Shown piece by piece: positions 9,548 through 20,598 of a stretch of DNA of 64,000 nt. The DNA lies in assembly GCA_964035575.1 (NCBI GenBank), contig OZ037853.1:1024501-1088500 (forward strand). Direction: 5' to 3'. A program made the translations under genes and the position numbers. Source of the stretch: Rhynchopus sp. YZ270_cl-10. Taxonomy: Eukaryota > Euglenozoa > Diplonemea > Diplonemida > Diplonemidae. How positions within the stretch are numbered: position 1 is the first letter of the stretch; the number at the start of each line of letters is the position of its first letter. The notes under the pieces are model-generated. The model did no database searches. It was not told the DNA's origin and was given only the letters and a program-made list of their open reading frames with translations.

Positions 9548-10918
9548 ACGCGCTGATCACACTCACACAATACAGGCAAGCGAGGCCTATGCAGACCTCC
9601 TCTCTTTTCTCTCCCTCCCCCTTTTGTTATTTCTTCTTTTTTTGATCCGCCGAGTGCTGTTGACCGTCTGAGTCTCTCCAGCCTGCAAGCCCAATCGCAG
9701 ACTGAATACAAGAGATGAGGTCATTTGTGGAAAAAAAAGGGCGTGTATGTCCCACCCCCCTTTGAAACATGGATGTCTCCCGTTACCAGGATTTGCCAAA
9801 ACCTGGTGATACACAATACCTGGTAACGGTGCCCATGTTTAAAGTACTGTTTTCATAATATTATTGTTGGTCGTCTATTTTTTTTTTTTTTTGTTATTGT
9901 GGTTTCATCCGGCTGGCATCGTGCAGTGGGTCAGTCGGAGGTGTGCCTGGAGCAATAATATTTCCTTTTTGTGTCTTCCTTCGACCATCTACCTCCCCCC
10001 AAAAATGCAAAAGAAAAAAAAACCATTTCTGCGCGCGTGATACGGAAAAAAAGAATAAAACGGATGAACAGCTATGACCCGTCGTCTGCTCATTGCATTG
10101 ACGGTCTCTGTGTCTCCTCTGTGTTCCTTCATGAACCAGGGCTTCAAAGTCCCGCTTGCCTCCTCCCTGATTTCACATATGAGACAGGAGAGGGGGGCTA
10201 ACAGCGTTGATTACTTGACAGCACAGTGCAATAAACAAATTTCTTTTTATTTTAAAAATGCACAAAAAATGCATTTTTAAAAAACTTTGATTCCGCAAAA
10301 CAAAGACAAAAATTTGTACATTTTTTTTTTATTTTAATTCCAACTCCTTCTTCGATATCCCCAGCAACTGGGCTTACGTTGTCCTACGTGACATTAGCTG
10401 TAGCAGATACCACAGGTTGTCCGTAGGTGGTTCGGGGAACAGAGGATGAGTGGGAGAGCAAGAAGACGGAACCGAACCACGTACCTCTGCGTCTGCCGAT
10501 GCACAGTGGAGGCATTTTGCACTTTTCAACTTCTCTTTTTTCCTTCTGCCACCTCATGAAATGAAGGACGATAATTATAGAAACATTTTGAACACACTTT
10601 TGCGGTTCTGGGGGACGAACCGCGCTGCAGAGCCACCAAACAGGTCGAGGAGCGTGCGTTTTCACAACCTGTGTCTCCCCATGGGGTTTTATCGTTGAGT
10701 GTTACGTTTCTATTTTCCCCCCGCCGTGCTCCACTTCATCACTCAATACTCTACCCTTCAATTTACACAGGAGCGAGGGGCATTCCCCCATACCCCCCCC
10801 TTTTTTCCCACCTCTCTAATAGTATATCTCCCTATACGGTTTCACCCACGAGGCTTTACTCTATTTCTTACCCCTCCTTTTCAACAGTTTTGTCCCCCCC
10901 CCCTTTTCCCCCTCCACA
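9548..10918. other. Intergenic region with a foldback and an R2 repeat
   Basis: No gene supported. It contains an imperfect foldback at about 9760-9842, in which CCGTTACCAGG and CCTGGTAACGG face each other inside an outer pair AAACATGG/CCATGTTT. It also holds a small hairpin of ATGCATTTTTA type near 10250 and one copy of the hairpin-ended repeat R2 (10576-10717). The last ~120 bp are a strong pyrimidine tract leading to the GCP4 start. Confidence 0.5.
10576..10717 (+). repeat. Short interspersed repeat R2, copy 1
   Basis: About 140-170 bp, present three times (here, 25551-25723 and 57829-57986) in the same orientation. The ends form an inverted pair, ATAGAAAC at the left and GTTTCTAT at the right. 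The core has TTTGAACACACTTTTGCGG, GGGGGACGAACCGCGC and CAACCTGT. Two copies carry CAGGTTCGAGGTG, which resembles a pol III B box; this one reads CAGGTCGAGGAG. It could be a SINE, a MITE or a structured RNA gene; the sequence alone does not decide. Confidence 0.65.
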
Positions 10919-12979
10919 ATGAGTATCAACAAAGAAATTCTGGTAAACCTTCTTGGGTATAAAGGAACCTTCATCCATAGCGATGTACACGTTGGCAAAA
11001 CGGTCTGGAGCTTGCACAAAGACGTGGCGGTGGATGTGGGGACACGAGCGCAGGCGGAGAGCCTTTTGGTTTTGGGGCCGGTTGTTCAGGAGATTCGGTC
11101 GTTTTTGAGGGAGGTGCGCGAAGGGGAAGGGGAGGAGGCGAAGAATCTTCGAAACAAAGTGTATGCTTCGGTACTGTGCGATGGGGTGCAGGAGGTGCTG
11201 GATGGGTATGAGCGGGATGTGCAGGGGCTTTACTCCGATGCGGATGAACCGCATATGTCGTTGCCACAGATCTCTTCTGTGCTCAGCCCATGGTTGGATG
11301 TGCTGCCTGAATTGCTTGCTTTGCTTGCGGAGGTGCAGCGTCGGCCAGCGCAAATCCTTACCATTGTTGACCAAACCGTTCGTTTCCGCGCCTCCCGTGC
11401 AGTCTTCGCTACCCTCCAGAAACGTCTGAATGCGCTGCTTCTCAACCACATCGCAGATTTTGTAGTGTGGGGTGTTCTCCCTAATGCTGTCGGATTTTTC
11501 ATTGAAGAGGCAGAACGGTCCTCTGAATCTCCGGTTTTAACCTCTTTGTTTCAGCCTGCGTTCATTCCGACGCATCTCGCGATTCTTATTTTAACGGTCG
11601 GTCAATATGCCCGGAGAATGCGTGGAACAAAAGGGGGCGCTCTGCTACGTGAAGATTGGTTTACACTGCATAGTTGTATTAGCAATGAAGAGTCTTTGGG
11701 GGATGGGGCAATTAACACCACGTTGTTGGAGGATGTGTTGTCGCATGCAGAAAAGGTGGTGGGGTATCAACTATGGAGTGCGACAGAGGATGGGTTGGTC
11801 TTAGCTCTGAGGGGATTAGGGGATTATCTTCTTGGGTTTAGAGGGGATATGTGGCGTGCGTTTGCGGAGGATTCTTTTGCGTTGATCGCGCAGTTTGGAG
11901 CGCATGTCGTTGCACATCGTGAAGCCACCGCAGCGCTCACCGTCTCCAGTCTAGACAGAGCAACAATGCGGCTCCGCGAAAAGCTCATCTCCGCCTTCCA
12001 TATGGCTGCGGTTGTTCACAAAAAATATGCGCGGAAGATTACATATAAAAGGGTGTTTACGGAGTCGGAGTTGGAAGCATTTTATGAAAATTTAACCTTT
12101 TCAGCGTTGGGTGAAGAGAGTACCGTGGGGGTAGTACTGCAGAAGCTGACAGAACCGGTGCCTGCGGAGGACAAAATGTCGCAGTCGATCCGATTCGCAA
12201 ACTTTGTGCTGGCTACAGTAAAGACCTATCGCTGTGAGATGACGCTCTCCGTCGGCATCGAAGCTCTCTTCGACGCGCAATGCAAAGAACTGCTGAACAA
12301 CATCTTCTCCCACCATATGTACCTAATTCACACAGAAGCAATGCTCTCGAAGGTCTGGCGTACCTGCACCACTGCAGAAAAGATGTTGCGTACTGAAGCA
12401 CGGAGGCGTGGCGCGTCTTCTTGTTCTGCCAACGAAGACTTCCTTGCAACACCAGAAGCTCGCGTAAAACAAGGATTTCAACTGCTCAAACCGCTGCTGC
12501 TCCTAAAAAATAAAATGTCGTTTTTTGTGGGGAATTTAAAAGTGTATATCTTGACGGATGTTGTGCACGCTCAGTACAGCGCGCTGCGTGGGTTCCTTGC
12601 AGGAGAGGTTAATACTTTTGAGAGTGCACGCGCCGCGATAAAGCAGTGTCTGCAGGACATCAGCGCAAATGCATTTCTTGTGGACCCTGATAAGAGCAAT
12701 CATCTTGTATTGGTCACGATCCGGCAGGCGATACGGTGCTGTCTGCAGTGCTGGTATGTGGTCGAGGCGTGCTTCGAAGGCAGGGGGCGTGACGGCGATG
12801 TGCACAGAGGGCTCGGGGCGCTCAGTGATTGGCATTCGGTTCTCACAGAGCTTAGCATCGCGTTTGACAAGTGTGTCCATTCGCTCTATAACATCCTCAG
12901 CAGCAACGCGCACGTCGTGAAGTACCGTCAACTCCTCGCCCGGCTCAACTTCAACAAACATTTCAGTACCGCAGTGTGA
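10919..12979 (+). CDS. Gamma-tubulin complex component, GCP4-like
   Basis: A 686-residue protein starting MSINKEILVNLLGYKG, directly after a long pyrimidine tract. It fits the Spc97/Spc98 (GCP) family, whose members bind gamma-tubulin and build the microtubule-nucleating ring at centrosomes or basal bodies. The length and the N-terminus (LLGYKGTFI, corresponding to the LSGYPGSIF-type start) resemble the short member GCP4 rather than GCP2/3/5/6. The N-terminal GRIP1-like half includes VQEVLDGYERDVQGL and the pattern RRPAQILTIVDQTV, followed by LNHIADFVVWGVL, matching the GCP segment in which a short helical stretch precedes an 'xWMLHGLL'-type motif. The C-terminal GRIP2-like half includes CLQCWYVVEACF and KYRQLLARLNFNKHF. 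It has no introns. This is a conserved cell-biology gene inside an otherwise repetitive locus. Confidence 0.8.
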   Translation: MSINKEILVNLLGYKGTFIHSDVHVGKTVWSLHKDVAVDVGTRAQAESLLVLGPVVQEIRSFLREVREGEGEEAKNLRNKVYASVLCDGVQEVLDGYERDVQGLYSDADEPHMSLPQISSVLSPWLDVLPELLALLAEVQRRPAQILTIVDQTVRFRASRAVFATLQKRLNALLLNHIADFVVWGVLPNAVGFFIEEAERSSESPVLTSLFQPAFIPTHLAILILTVGQYARRMRGTKGGALLREDWFTLHSCISNEESLGDGAINTTLLEDVLSHAEKVVGYQLWSATEDGLVLALRGLGDYLLGFRGDMWRAFAEDSFALIAQFGAHVVAHREATAALTVSSLDRATMRLREKLISAFHMAAVVHKKYARKITYKRVFTESELEAFYENLTFSALGEESTVGVVLQKLTEPVPAEDKMSQSIRFANFVLATVKTYRCEMTLSVGIEALFDAQCKELLNNIFSHHMYLIHTEAMLSKVWRTCTTAEKMLRTEARRRGASSCSANEDFLATPEARVKQGFQLLKPLLLLKNKMSFFVGNLKVYILTDVVHAQYSALRGFLAGEVNTFESARAAIKQCLQDISANAFLVDPDKSNHLVLVTIRQAIRCCLQCWYVVEACFEGRGRDGDVHRGLGALSDWHSVLTELSIAFDKCVHSLYNILSSNAHVVKYRQLLARLNFNKHFSTAV

Positions 12980-14231
12980 GGGGGAGGTAAAGGGAAGGGG
13001 GTTGGGTAGAAAAAGGGGGGGAGGTGGTGGTGGGGGGGTGTTTTATCAGAAAAGATGTGCTTTGTCGTGGTGGCTGCTATCCCGTGATAGTAGTCGAAAA
13101 AAAATCAAAACATTATTTTGTCTTTTTTCAAAGTTTCTCGACAAAGTGAGTATAAATAGAACAAAACAAAAACAAAAAACAAAATGCTTTCCCGAGAAAA
13201 CTAGATTTCGGTAAGTCGCCTATAGGAAATGGGGGCAAATGGCATTATCCCCACGCTGTGACAGGGATGGTGTCAAGAAAAAAAGCGGTCAGCCTTCGGG
13301 CGACCTTTGTGCACAGAACCCGCCCTCGGACAGGGTGATCTGTCGAAACTACAAAACAAAGCAAAACCAAACAAAATAGCAGGAGAACACGTCAACAAAT
13401 TACAGTGGAGATTGCACAAACTGTGGCAACACAACCGAGGCAACTACACTACTCCAACAATTTATCAAAAAAAAAGGTAAAAACAATGAAGGTGGGAAAA
13501 AAATACAAAACTAGAAGGTCCTTAGACCAATGCGTTACGGGAAACAATGGGAAGTTTAAATTTGACGACGAAACAGTAGAGAGGGCCCCCTGCACTGTAC
13601 TAAGGAGGCTTGAGAAGATGAGATGGGTCATTCCTCGCCATTGCAATGTTGCCCATATCGTTAAAATGTTCGACCTTTTCAGGATTTTTTTCTGGAAGTT
13701 CGACCTTTTTTCTGATAATTTTTGTACAAAATACAGTAATCTTCTTTTTCAAGAGCTTTTCAAAAAAAGTAAAATGTGTTCTTAAGCACACAGGAAGCAA
13801 AGACGGGGGGAGTCTATTTCTCCCACCTCAATCGGCATAGGGCCGGTATAATCTCAGCTCAGAGGGGTACGAATGGACGCATGCGTAACTAGATTGTTTT
13901 TTTTTTATTGGTGCAGCAGCTCTGCCTTTTTTTGGTTCAGGTTGATTGATCACAAGAGGTTACCTGAGCAACTTTCTCCCTTTTCCACCCCATTCTTTTC
14001 CTCACTCATGCAGTCACTGGGGTGTGCCACCCTCGGGGCAGAGTGTACCTTTTCCCTTAGATTTTTATTTCAACTTATCTTTTGTTTTTATTATCCAACG
14101 AACGTGTTTCAAACACACGCACACACCCCTTTTCAAACATAAATAGGCCTACCCCCCTCCCTCCCCTTGTTGTTCTCATCTGAATCATTGTCGTCGTCAG
14201 CATCGTTGTCCTCTTCATCTCTCCGCATCGC
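12980..14231. other. Intergenic region downstream of GCP4
   Basis: No convincing gene. The segment at about 13401-13465 (ACAGTGGAGATTGCACAAAC, then CAACCGAGGCAAC) resembles one inside polyprenyl synthase intron 2 (about 28074-28130: GTGGAGATTGCACAAAA, then GATCGAGGCAAC), so it is probably another dispersed element. The motif TCGACCTTTTTCAGG-like occurs around 13672 and again near 29923. The last 100 bp are pyrimidine-rich. Confidence 0.45.
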
Positions 14232-14537
14232 ATGGCAGGGGAGGAAAAACCGTCCATCGCACATGACCCCAAAGCACCGTACGCCACCTTGTCGTTCCGA
14301 AACCTGCTGCAGGGAGAGATTCTCAGCAGTGAACAGCCGGGCCGTCGCTTCCTGTTGCGCCGTGTGCTCGACGAAAAGAGGCGCCTTCTGGGAGTGCCTC
14401 GGGTTTGTTCTTATGAACTGACCGGAAGTGTGAGAACACAATCCCTCCAAGTCAGTTTCCCGCACTGTGTACAGTCGGACAACGGTGTGGCACCCCTGGC
14501 AAATGATGGGGATTTCCAAATTACCAGGCGCTGGTAA
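14232..14537 (+). CDS. Possible small protein (101 aa), unrecognised
   Basis: An ATG-initiated frame beginning MAGEEKPSIAHDPKAPYATL and running 101 residues. It follows a pyrimidine-rich stretch (14150-14230) like those before other starts in this window. Composition is balanced, with RRFLLRRVLDEKRR suggesting a basic helix, but I recognise no domain. The opposite strand is also open here (14133-14549, without an ATG start), which encodes an acidic run from the pyrimidine tract and weakens the case. The frame ends in a small palindrome (ATTACCAGGCGCTGGTAAT). It could be a short host gene or chance. Confidence 0.3.
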   Translation: MAGEEKPSIAHDPKAPYATLSFRNLLQGEILSSEQPGRRFLLRRVLDEKRRLLGVPRVCSYELTGSVRTQSLQVSFPHCVQSDNGVAPLANDGDFQITRRW

Positions 14538-15138
14538 TGCCTCCCCCAAAAATTTTTTTCCAGGGTGGTCCGGATTTTGTGAGTTCCACTATGGGACCCT
14601 GGGACACCTGGACCTGGCTCTCCAGGTGTCTGCCCCTCCTCCTCCGGGAATTTTGTGCCAGGGCACTAGTCACAATCACTACCCGCACTGTAGGGGTAGT
14701 TGAGGCCTGCCGCCTTGTCTAGCTCCTCTAGTTCCTCTAGCTCCCGAGTCCCGCAGCAACAGGTGCAGGGCTTCATCCTGTGTGACAGGGTCCAGGCAGT
14801 GCACCTCATGAGCATTCCTAAAAGAGTCCTCAGTTGCTCCCATTTCTGCACTTCAAGTGTTCCATTGGTGCTCCTGCACTGATGCGCGGCAACTGAGGCC
14901 GTTATTCACCCGGCCTTACTGTGCAGACGCTCGAGAGGCAAATGGCCCGTTCCTGACTCTGCAACGCATGGTTTTGTTTGTGTTTTTTTCTTGCTGTGCA
15001 CCATCGTCGAAAGAGAGAGCAGATGTGCTGTGTTGTCTCTTTCCCCACACACCTTCACATCAATATCACTGCAGGACAACAAAGGGGAAACCTCAGAAAC
15101 ACAACAAAAAAAAAGAAGCAAAACAAAGCAAAGAAACA

Positions 15139-17280
15139 ATGGATTTGACAATCAAGGGGTGGAACGGAGTGAAGGATACGGTGGAGCTGGGTGAGGATGA
15201 CACACCTGCGGTGCTGCGTCGGAAGGTGGCGTCTGCAGTGGGGTTGCCTGAAGACGGCTTTATGATGAGTTTCGGCGGGGAGGCGGTGGACGAAGGATAC
15301 GACATGACGCAGCTGAGTGCTGGAGACACGGTTGTGTTGACGAAGGTGACGAAATACGAGGCCAGAGCAGCACTTCATGCGTTGGGTGAGACCGACATCA
15401 CGGCTGAGAGGCTGGAGACTCCCGACGGCGGACCGCCCCCCGTAGCACATTTTTGCGGTGCACGGGCGTACGGGATTAGTATCTTTTTTTCGAGAGAACC
15501 CAAGAGCGGCCAGGTCCTGGACAAGTACGTTGTGCTTTTAGACCTACAAACTGTCTGGGGTGGTGGGACCTCGGTGCGAAGGGTGCTTCCCGGGACCCCA
15601 ATATCCTACCACAAGGAGCTCGAGTCGTGCATGGAATGCAGGGTACTCTGAGCCGATTACTTCCACAACTCCCAGATCCCAAGACCTCCACGGGGGGCAG
15701 GCCTCCACGGAAACCCGCGACCGCCGACACCTTAGCTCCGTACTGCCTCTGTCTGTAACCTGCCAGTCCCCCACTTACCTACGTTTTTATGTGGTGTCTT
15801 TTTCCGACGGTGGACCAAGGGGCTTTGCAGTGCAGTCAACGCCGACGGAGCGAGACTCGATTGTGACCGGGTGAAAAGGGAACCTTAGCCAGCGCTAACC
15901 AGCGGCAGTTTTGACTCAGGGAGGAGTTTCTCACCGCAGACTGGCGACACACCCCCACTTTTTCGGGGTGGCTGCATTCCTCTTCGGAACGGGGTGTTCC
16001 ATCCTATTTTTAAAAACGTTTATCGGCTGAGAGGCTGAAGACTCCCGACGGCGGACCGCCCCCCATAGCACATTTTTGCGGTGCACGGGCGTACGGGATT
16101 AGTATCTTTTTTTCGAGAGAACCCAAGAGCGGCCAGGTCCTGGACAAGTACGTTGTGCTTTTAGACCTACAAACTGTCTGGGGTGGTGGGACCTCGGTGC
16201 GAAGGGTGCTTCCCGGGACCCCAATATCCTACCACAAGGAGCTCGAGTCGTGCATGGAATGCAGGGTACTCTGAGCCGATTACTTCCACAAAACTCCCAG
16301 ATCCCAAGACCTCCACGGGGGGCAGGCCTCCACGGTAACCCGCGACCGCCGACACCTTAGCTCCGTACTGCCTCTGTCTGTAACCTGCCGGTCCCCCACC
16401 TACCTACGCTTTTTGTGGTGTCTTTTACGACGGTGGACCAAGGGGCTTTGCAGTGCAGTCAACGCCGACGGAGCGAGACTCGATTGTGACCGGGTGAAAA
16501 GGGAACCTTAGCCAGCGCTAACCAGCGGCAGTTTTGACTCAGGGAGGAGTTTCTCACCGCAGACTGGCGACACACCCCCCACTTTTTCGGGGTGGCTGCA
16601 TTCCTCTTCGGAACGGGGTGTTCCATCCTATTTTTAAAAACGTTTATTTGGCTGAGAGGCTGAAGACTGTGCAGGATCCTGAGGTGGCGTGTTTGCTTCT
16701 GCAGGCGGAGGTTGCGACGGTGATTCCTGATGACTTCTTGTATGGCGCATCGTTGACGAGTCTTGATCTGAGTGCTGAGTCTGTTGTGACTCGCATTGGG
16801 GAAGACTTTCTTGCTTCCTGCACTTCATTGACAAGCATCGACCTTTCTGGGTTGATCCATGTTACACACGTAGGCGACTGCTTCCTTCATGGATGCAAGT
16901 CTTTGCGTGCACTCGACTTATCACCGCTGAGCAAAGTCACACGAATTAACGTTGGCTTCCTTTGTGGATGCAGTTCTTTGCGCACACTGGACTTAACACC
17001 ATTCAGCAGTGTTACACACTTTGGGTCCGACTTCCTTGCTGGATGCAGTTCTGTGTGTGAACTGGACTTATCGCCGCTGAACAGAGTCACATTCATGGAC
17101 TGTCGCTTCTTGATGTTTCGATGCACTTCGTTGAGGAGCATCTACCTCACCGGCTGCAGCGATGTTGTGTCGAGCACAGTGAGGAAAGAACTGGGGCAGT
17201 TAGTGGTTGAATCCCGTCCGAAACGCAGCAGAGACGAACCACTTGAGGAATCCCGCAAGCGACTGAGACACGCAGAGTGA
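15139..17280 (+). pseudogene. Ubl-LRR family gene B, split by a doubled insertion
   Basis: The Ubl half starts at the ATG at 15139 (MDLTIKGWNGVKDTVELG) and is in frame to LGETDITAERLET (~15420). There the gene is interrupted by two tandem ~605-bp insertions (15421-16649). The LRR half resumes at about 16650 (AERLKTVQDPEVACLLL) and runs to the stop at 17280 with five LRR units, a cap (SLRSIYLTGCSDVV) and the basic KRSRDEPLEESRKRLR tail. As transcribed, the first half would read into the insertion and stop at 15651, giving a 170-residue Ubl protein with a foreign tail; the LRR half has no good start. Without the insertion the gene would match the intact copy at 21775. It is probably non-functional as an LRR protein unless the insertion is spliced out. 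Confidence 0.8.
15421..16649. mobile_element. Two tandem ~605-bp insertions (element E) with ~19-bp flanking repeats
   Basis: Element E occupies 15421-16023 and again 16044-16649, starting CCCGACGGCGGACCGCCCC and ending TTTTTAAAAACGTTTAT. The host sequence GGCTGAGAGGCTGAAGACT (GGAGACT at the left edge) is present before, between and after the two copies, as expected for a target-site duplication of about 19 bp. That length points to a retroposed non-LTR-type or SINE-like element rather than a TA-inserting DNA transposon. There is no poly-A tail and no obvious enzyme. The two copies differ by a few substitutions and indels, e.g. CACAACTCCC versus CACAAAACTCCC. Confidence 0.7.
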
Positions 17281-18456
17281 CGCCGCCAGCTGCGCACTGC
17301 GACCTCGAAGCTGCACGACGCACACCCTCACAGGCCACTCCTCCCGCAAAGCACTGCAGGCAACAGAGCTGGAAACGCTGCTGCCCCTCCTTCGACGAAC
17401 AGAACAAAACAGGTACACACCAGGAATGTCCTGTCCACGCTGCTCCTCATGCAAGAGAGAGGAGGTCCAACCCAAGAGACATAAACATATCCACAAGGCG
17501 GTGAAACGTCGTGGCTGTAACAAGATAGCAACTCCGCCGACGCGGTGCTCTTGGTGGAGAGCAAAAACCCAAACCACTTTGACGGTCATTGAAAAAAAGT
17601 ATTTCAAACAAAAGAGGAAAAAAAATACAGACCAAAATCACACTTTTTCCGCACTTTTCCGCACCCCCCGTTTCAGACACACCATCATAGCTAAAACGTT
17701 CACGCCCCATTTCATGCCCCTCTGTATGACCGTCCATGAGCACCAGTCTCAAGCAAAAAGGACAAAAGTTGGGTACCGTGCGCCTGCAGCGCTACTGTGT
17801 TCCCACTCAACACACCACAATTTCATCTAAAGTTGGGTTTTCAAACCTGAAAATGACCCTTGTTTACGAGTATGGGTTCATATTTTGCAAAAATTTAAGC
17901 CACTAAAATTTTGTCCATTTTTCCAAAATGACCCCGTCACTTTCTGCAATCGCACCGAATCGGACGATGCGATCGACAAAAACGCCCAAAAACGCACCCC
18001 ATACCCCTTTTTTTTCCCGTGATCTGGACCCCAAAATTTTGGTCAAAATCACGTGATCTGGGAACATGCTTGGTTTGTCCATTGCCATCCCCTGAATTGT
18101 GGTCAGGGTCCAGGCAGTGTTCCCCATGAGCATTGCTAAAAGAGTCCTCAGTTGCTCCCATTTCTGCACTTCAAGTGTTCCATTGGTGCTCCTGCACTGA
18201 TGCGCGGCAACTGAGGCCGTTATTCACCCGGCCTTACTGTGCAGACGCTCGAGAGGCAAATGGCCCGTTCCTGACTCTGCAACGCATGGTTTTGTTTGTG
18301 TTTTTTTCTTGCTGTGCACCATCGTCGAAAGAGAGAGCAGATGTGCTGTGTTGTCTCTTTCCCCACACACCTTCACATCAATATCACTGCAGGACAACAA
18401 AGGGGAAACCTCAGAAACACAACAAAAAAAAAGAAGCAAAACAAAGCAAAGAAACA

Positions 18457-20598
18457 ATGGATTTGACAATCAAGGGGTGGAACGGAGTGAAGGATACGGT
18501 GGAGCTGGGTGAGGATGACACACCTGCGGTGCTGCGTCGGAAGGTGGCGTCTGCAGTGGGGTTGCCTGAAGACGGCTTTATGATGAGTTTCGGCGGGGAG
18601 GCGGTGGACGAAGGATACGACATGACGCAGCTGAGTGCTGGAGACACGGTTGTGTTGACGAAGGTGACGAAATACGAGGCCAGAGCAGCACTTCATGCGT
18701 TGGGTGAGACCGACATCACGGCTGAGAGGCTGGAGACTCCCGACGGCGGACCGCCCCCCATAGCACATTTTTGCGGTGCACGGGCGTACGGGATTAGTAT
18801 CTTTTTTTCGAGAGAACCCAAGAGCGGCCAGGTCCTGGACAAGTACGTTGTGCTTTTAGACCTACAAACTGTCTGGGGTGGTGGGACCTCGGTGCGAAGG
18901 GTGCTTCCCGGGACCCCAATATCCTACCACAAGGAGCTCGAGTCGTGCATGGAATGCAGGGTACTCTGAGCCGATTACTTCCACAACTCCCAGATCCCAA
19001 GACCTCCACGGGGGGCAGGCCTCCACGGAAACCCGCGACCGCCGACACCTTAGCTCCGTACTGCCTCTGTCTGTAACCTGCCAGTCCCCCACTTACCTAC
19101 GTTTTTATGTGGTGTCTTTTTCCGACGGTGGACCAAGGGGCTTTGCAGTGCAGTCAACGCCGACGGAGCGAGACTCGATTGTGACCGGGTGAAAAGGGAA
19201 CCTTAGCCAGCGCTAACCAGCGGCAGTTTTGACTCAGGGAGGAGTTTCTCACCGCAGACTGGCGACACACCCCCACTTTTTCGGGGTGGCTGCATTCCTC
19301 TTCGGAACGGGGTGTTCCATCCTATTTTTAAAAACGTTTATCGGCTGAGAGGCTGAAGACTCCCGACGGCGGACCGCCCCCCATAGCACATTTTTGCGGT
19401 GCACGGGCGTACGGGATTAGTATCTTTTTTTCGAGAGAACCCAAGAGCGGCCAGGTCCTGGACAAGTACGTTGTGCTTTTAGACCTACAAACTGTCTGGG
19501 GTGGTGGGACCTCGGTGCGAAGGGTGCTTCCCGGGACCCCAATATCCTACCACAAGGAGCTCGAGTCGTGCATGGAATGCAGGGTACTCTGAGCCGATTA
19601 CTTCCACAAAACTCCCAGATCCCAAGACCTCCACGGGGGGCAGGCCTCCACGGTAACCCGCGACCGCCGACACCTTAGCTCCGTACTGCCTCTGTCTGTA
19701 ACCTGCCGGTCCCCCACCTACCTACGCTTTTTGTGGTGTCTTTTACGACGGTGGACCAAGGGGCTTTGCAGTGCAGTCAACGCCGACGGAGCGAGACTCG
19801 ATTGTGACCGGGTGAAAAGGGAACCTTAGCCAGCGCTAACCAGCGGCAGTTTTGACTCAGGGAGGAGTTTCTCACCGCAGACTGGCGACACACCCCCCAC
19901 TTTTTCGGGGTGGCTGCATTCCTCTTCGGAACGGGGTGTTCCATCCTATTTTTAAAAACGTTTATTTGGCTGAGAGGCTGAAGACTGTGCAGGATCCTGA
20001 GGTGGCGTGTTTGCTTCTGCAGGCGGAGGTTGCGACGGTGATTCCTGATGACTTCTTGTATGGCGCATCGTTGACGAGTCTTGATCTGAGTGCTGAGTCT
20101 GTTGTGACTCGCATTGGGGAAGACTTTCTTGCTTCCTGCACTTCATTGACAAGCATCGACCTTTCTGGGTTGATCCATGTTACACACGTAGGCGACTGCT
20201 TCCTTCATGGATGCAAGTCTTTGCGTGCACTCGACTTATCACCGCTGAGCAAAGTCACACGAATTAACGTTGGCTTCCTTTGTGGATGCAGTTCTTTGCG
20301 CACACTGGACTTAACACCATTCAGCAGTGTTACACACTTTGGGTCCGACTTCCTTGCTGGATGCAGTTCTGTGTGTGAACTGGACTTATCGCCGCTGAAC
20401 AGAGTCACATTCATGGACTGTCGCTTCTTGATGTTTCGATGCACTTCGTTGAGGAGCATCTACCTCACCGGCTGCAGCGATGTTGTGTCGAGCACAGTGA
20501 GGAAAGAACTGGGGCAGTTAGTGGTTGAATCCCGTCCGAAACGCAGCAGAGACGAACCACTTGAGGAATCCCGCAAGCGACTGAGACACGCAGAGTGA
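18457..20598 (+). pseudogene. Ubl-LRR family gene C, duplicate of B with the same insertions
   Basis: Same structure as gene B, shifted by 3,318 bp: Ubl half 18457 to ~18738, doubled element E insertion, LRR half from ~19968 to the stop at 20598. The Ubl half again runs into the insertion and ends at 18969 (170 residues). Because the insertion is shared, it pre-dates the tandem duplication. The LRR units, cap and NLS-like tail are intact in sequence. The status as pseudogene rests on the interruption, not on decay inside the halves. Confidence 0.8.
18739..19967. mobile_element. Second pair of element E insertions
   Basis: Duplicate of the 15421-16649 pair carried by tandem unit 2. The ~19-bp flanking repeat GGCTGAGAGGCTGAAGACT is again found between and after the two copies. 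Confidence 0.7.

Larger units (their letters stand above)
14820..18105 (+). repeat. Tandem duplication unit 1 (period 3,318 bp)
   Basis: The segment carrying Ubl-LRR gene B is repeated head to tail as 18106-21423, offset exactly 3,318 bp. The copies are almost identical (one difference noticed: G at about 15441, A at the equivalent position in unit 2). A third, older unit begins at 21424 but lacks the internal insertions and diverges after the gene. Near-identity means a very recent duplication or conversion, or an assembly duplication. The 5' boundary is gradual around 14785-14820. Confidence 0.85.
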
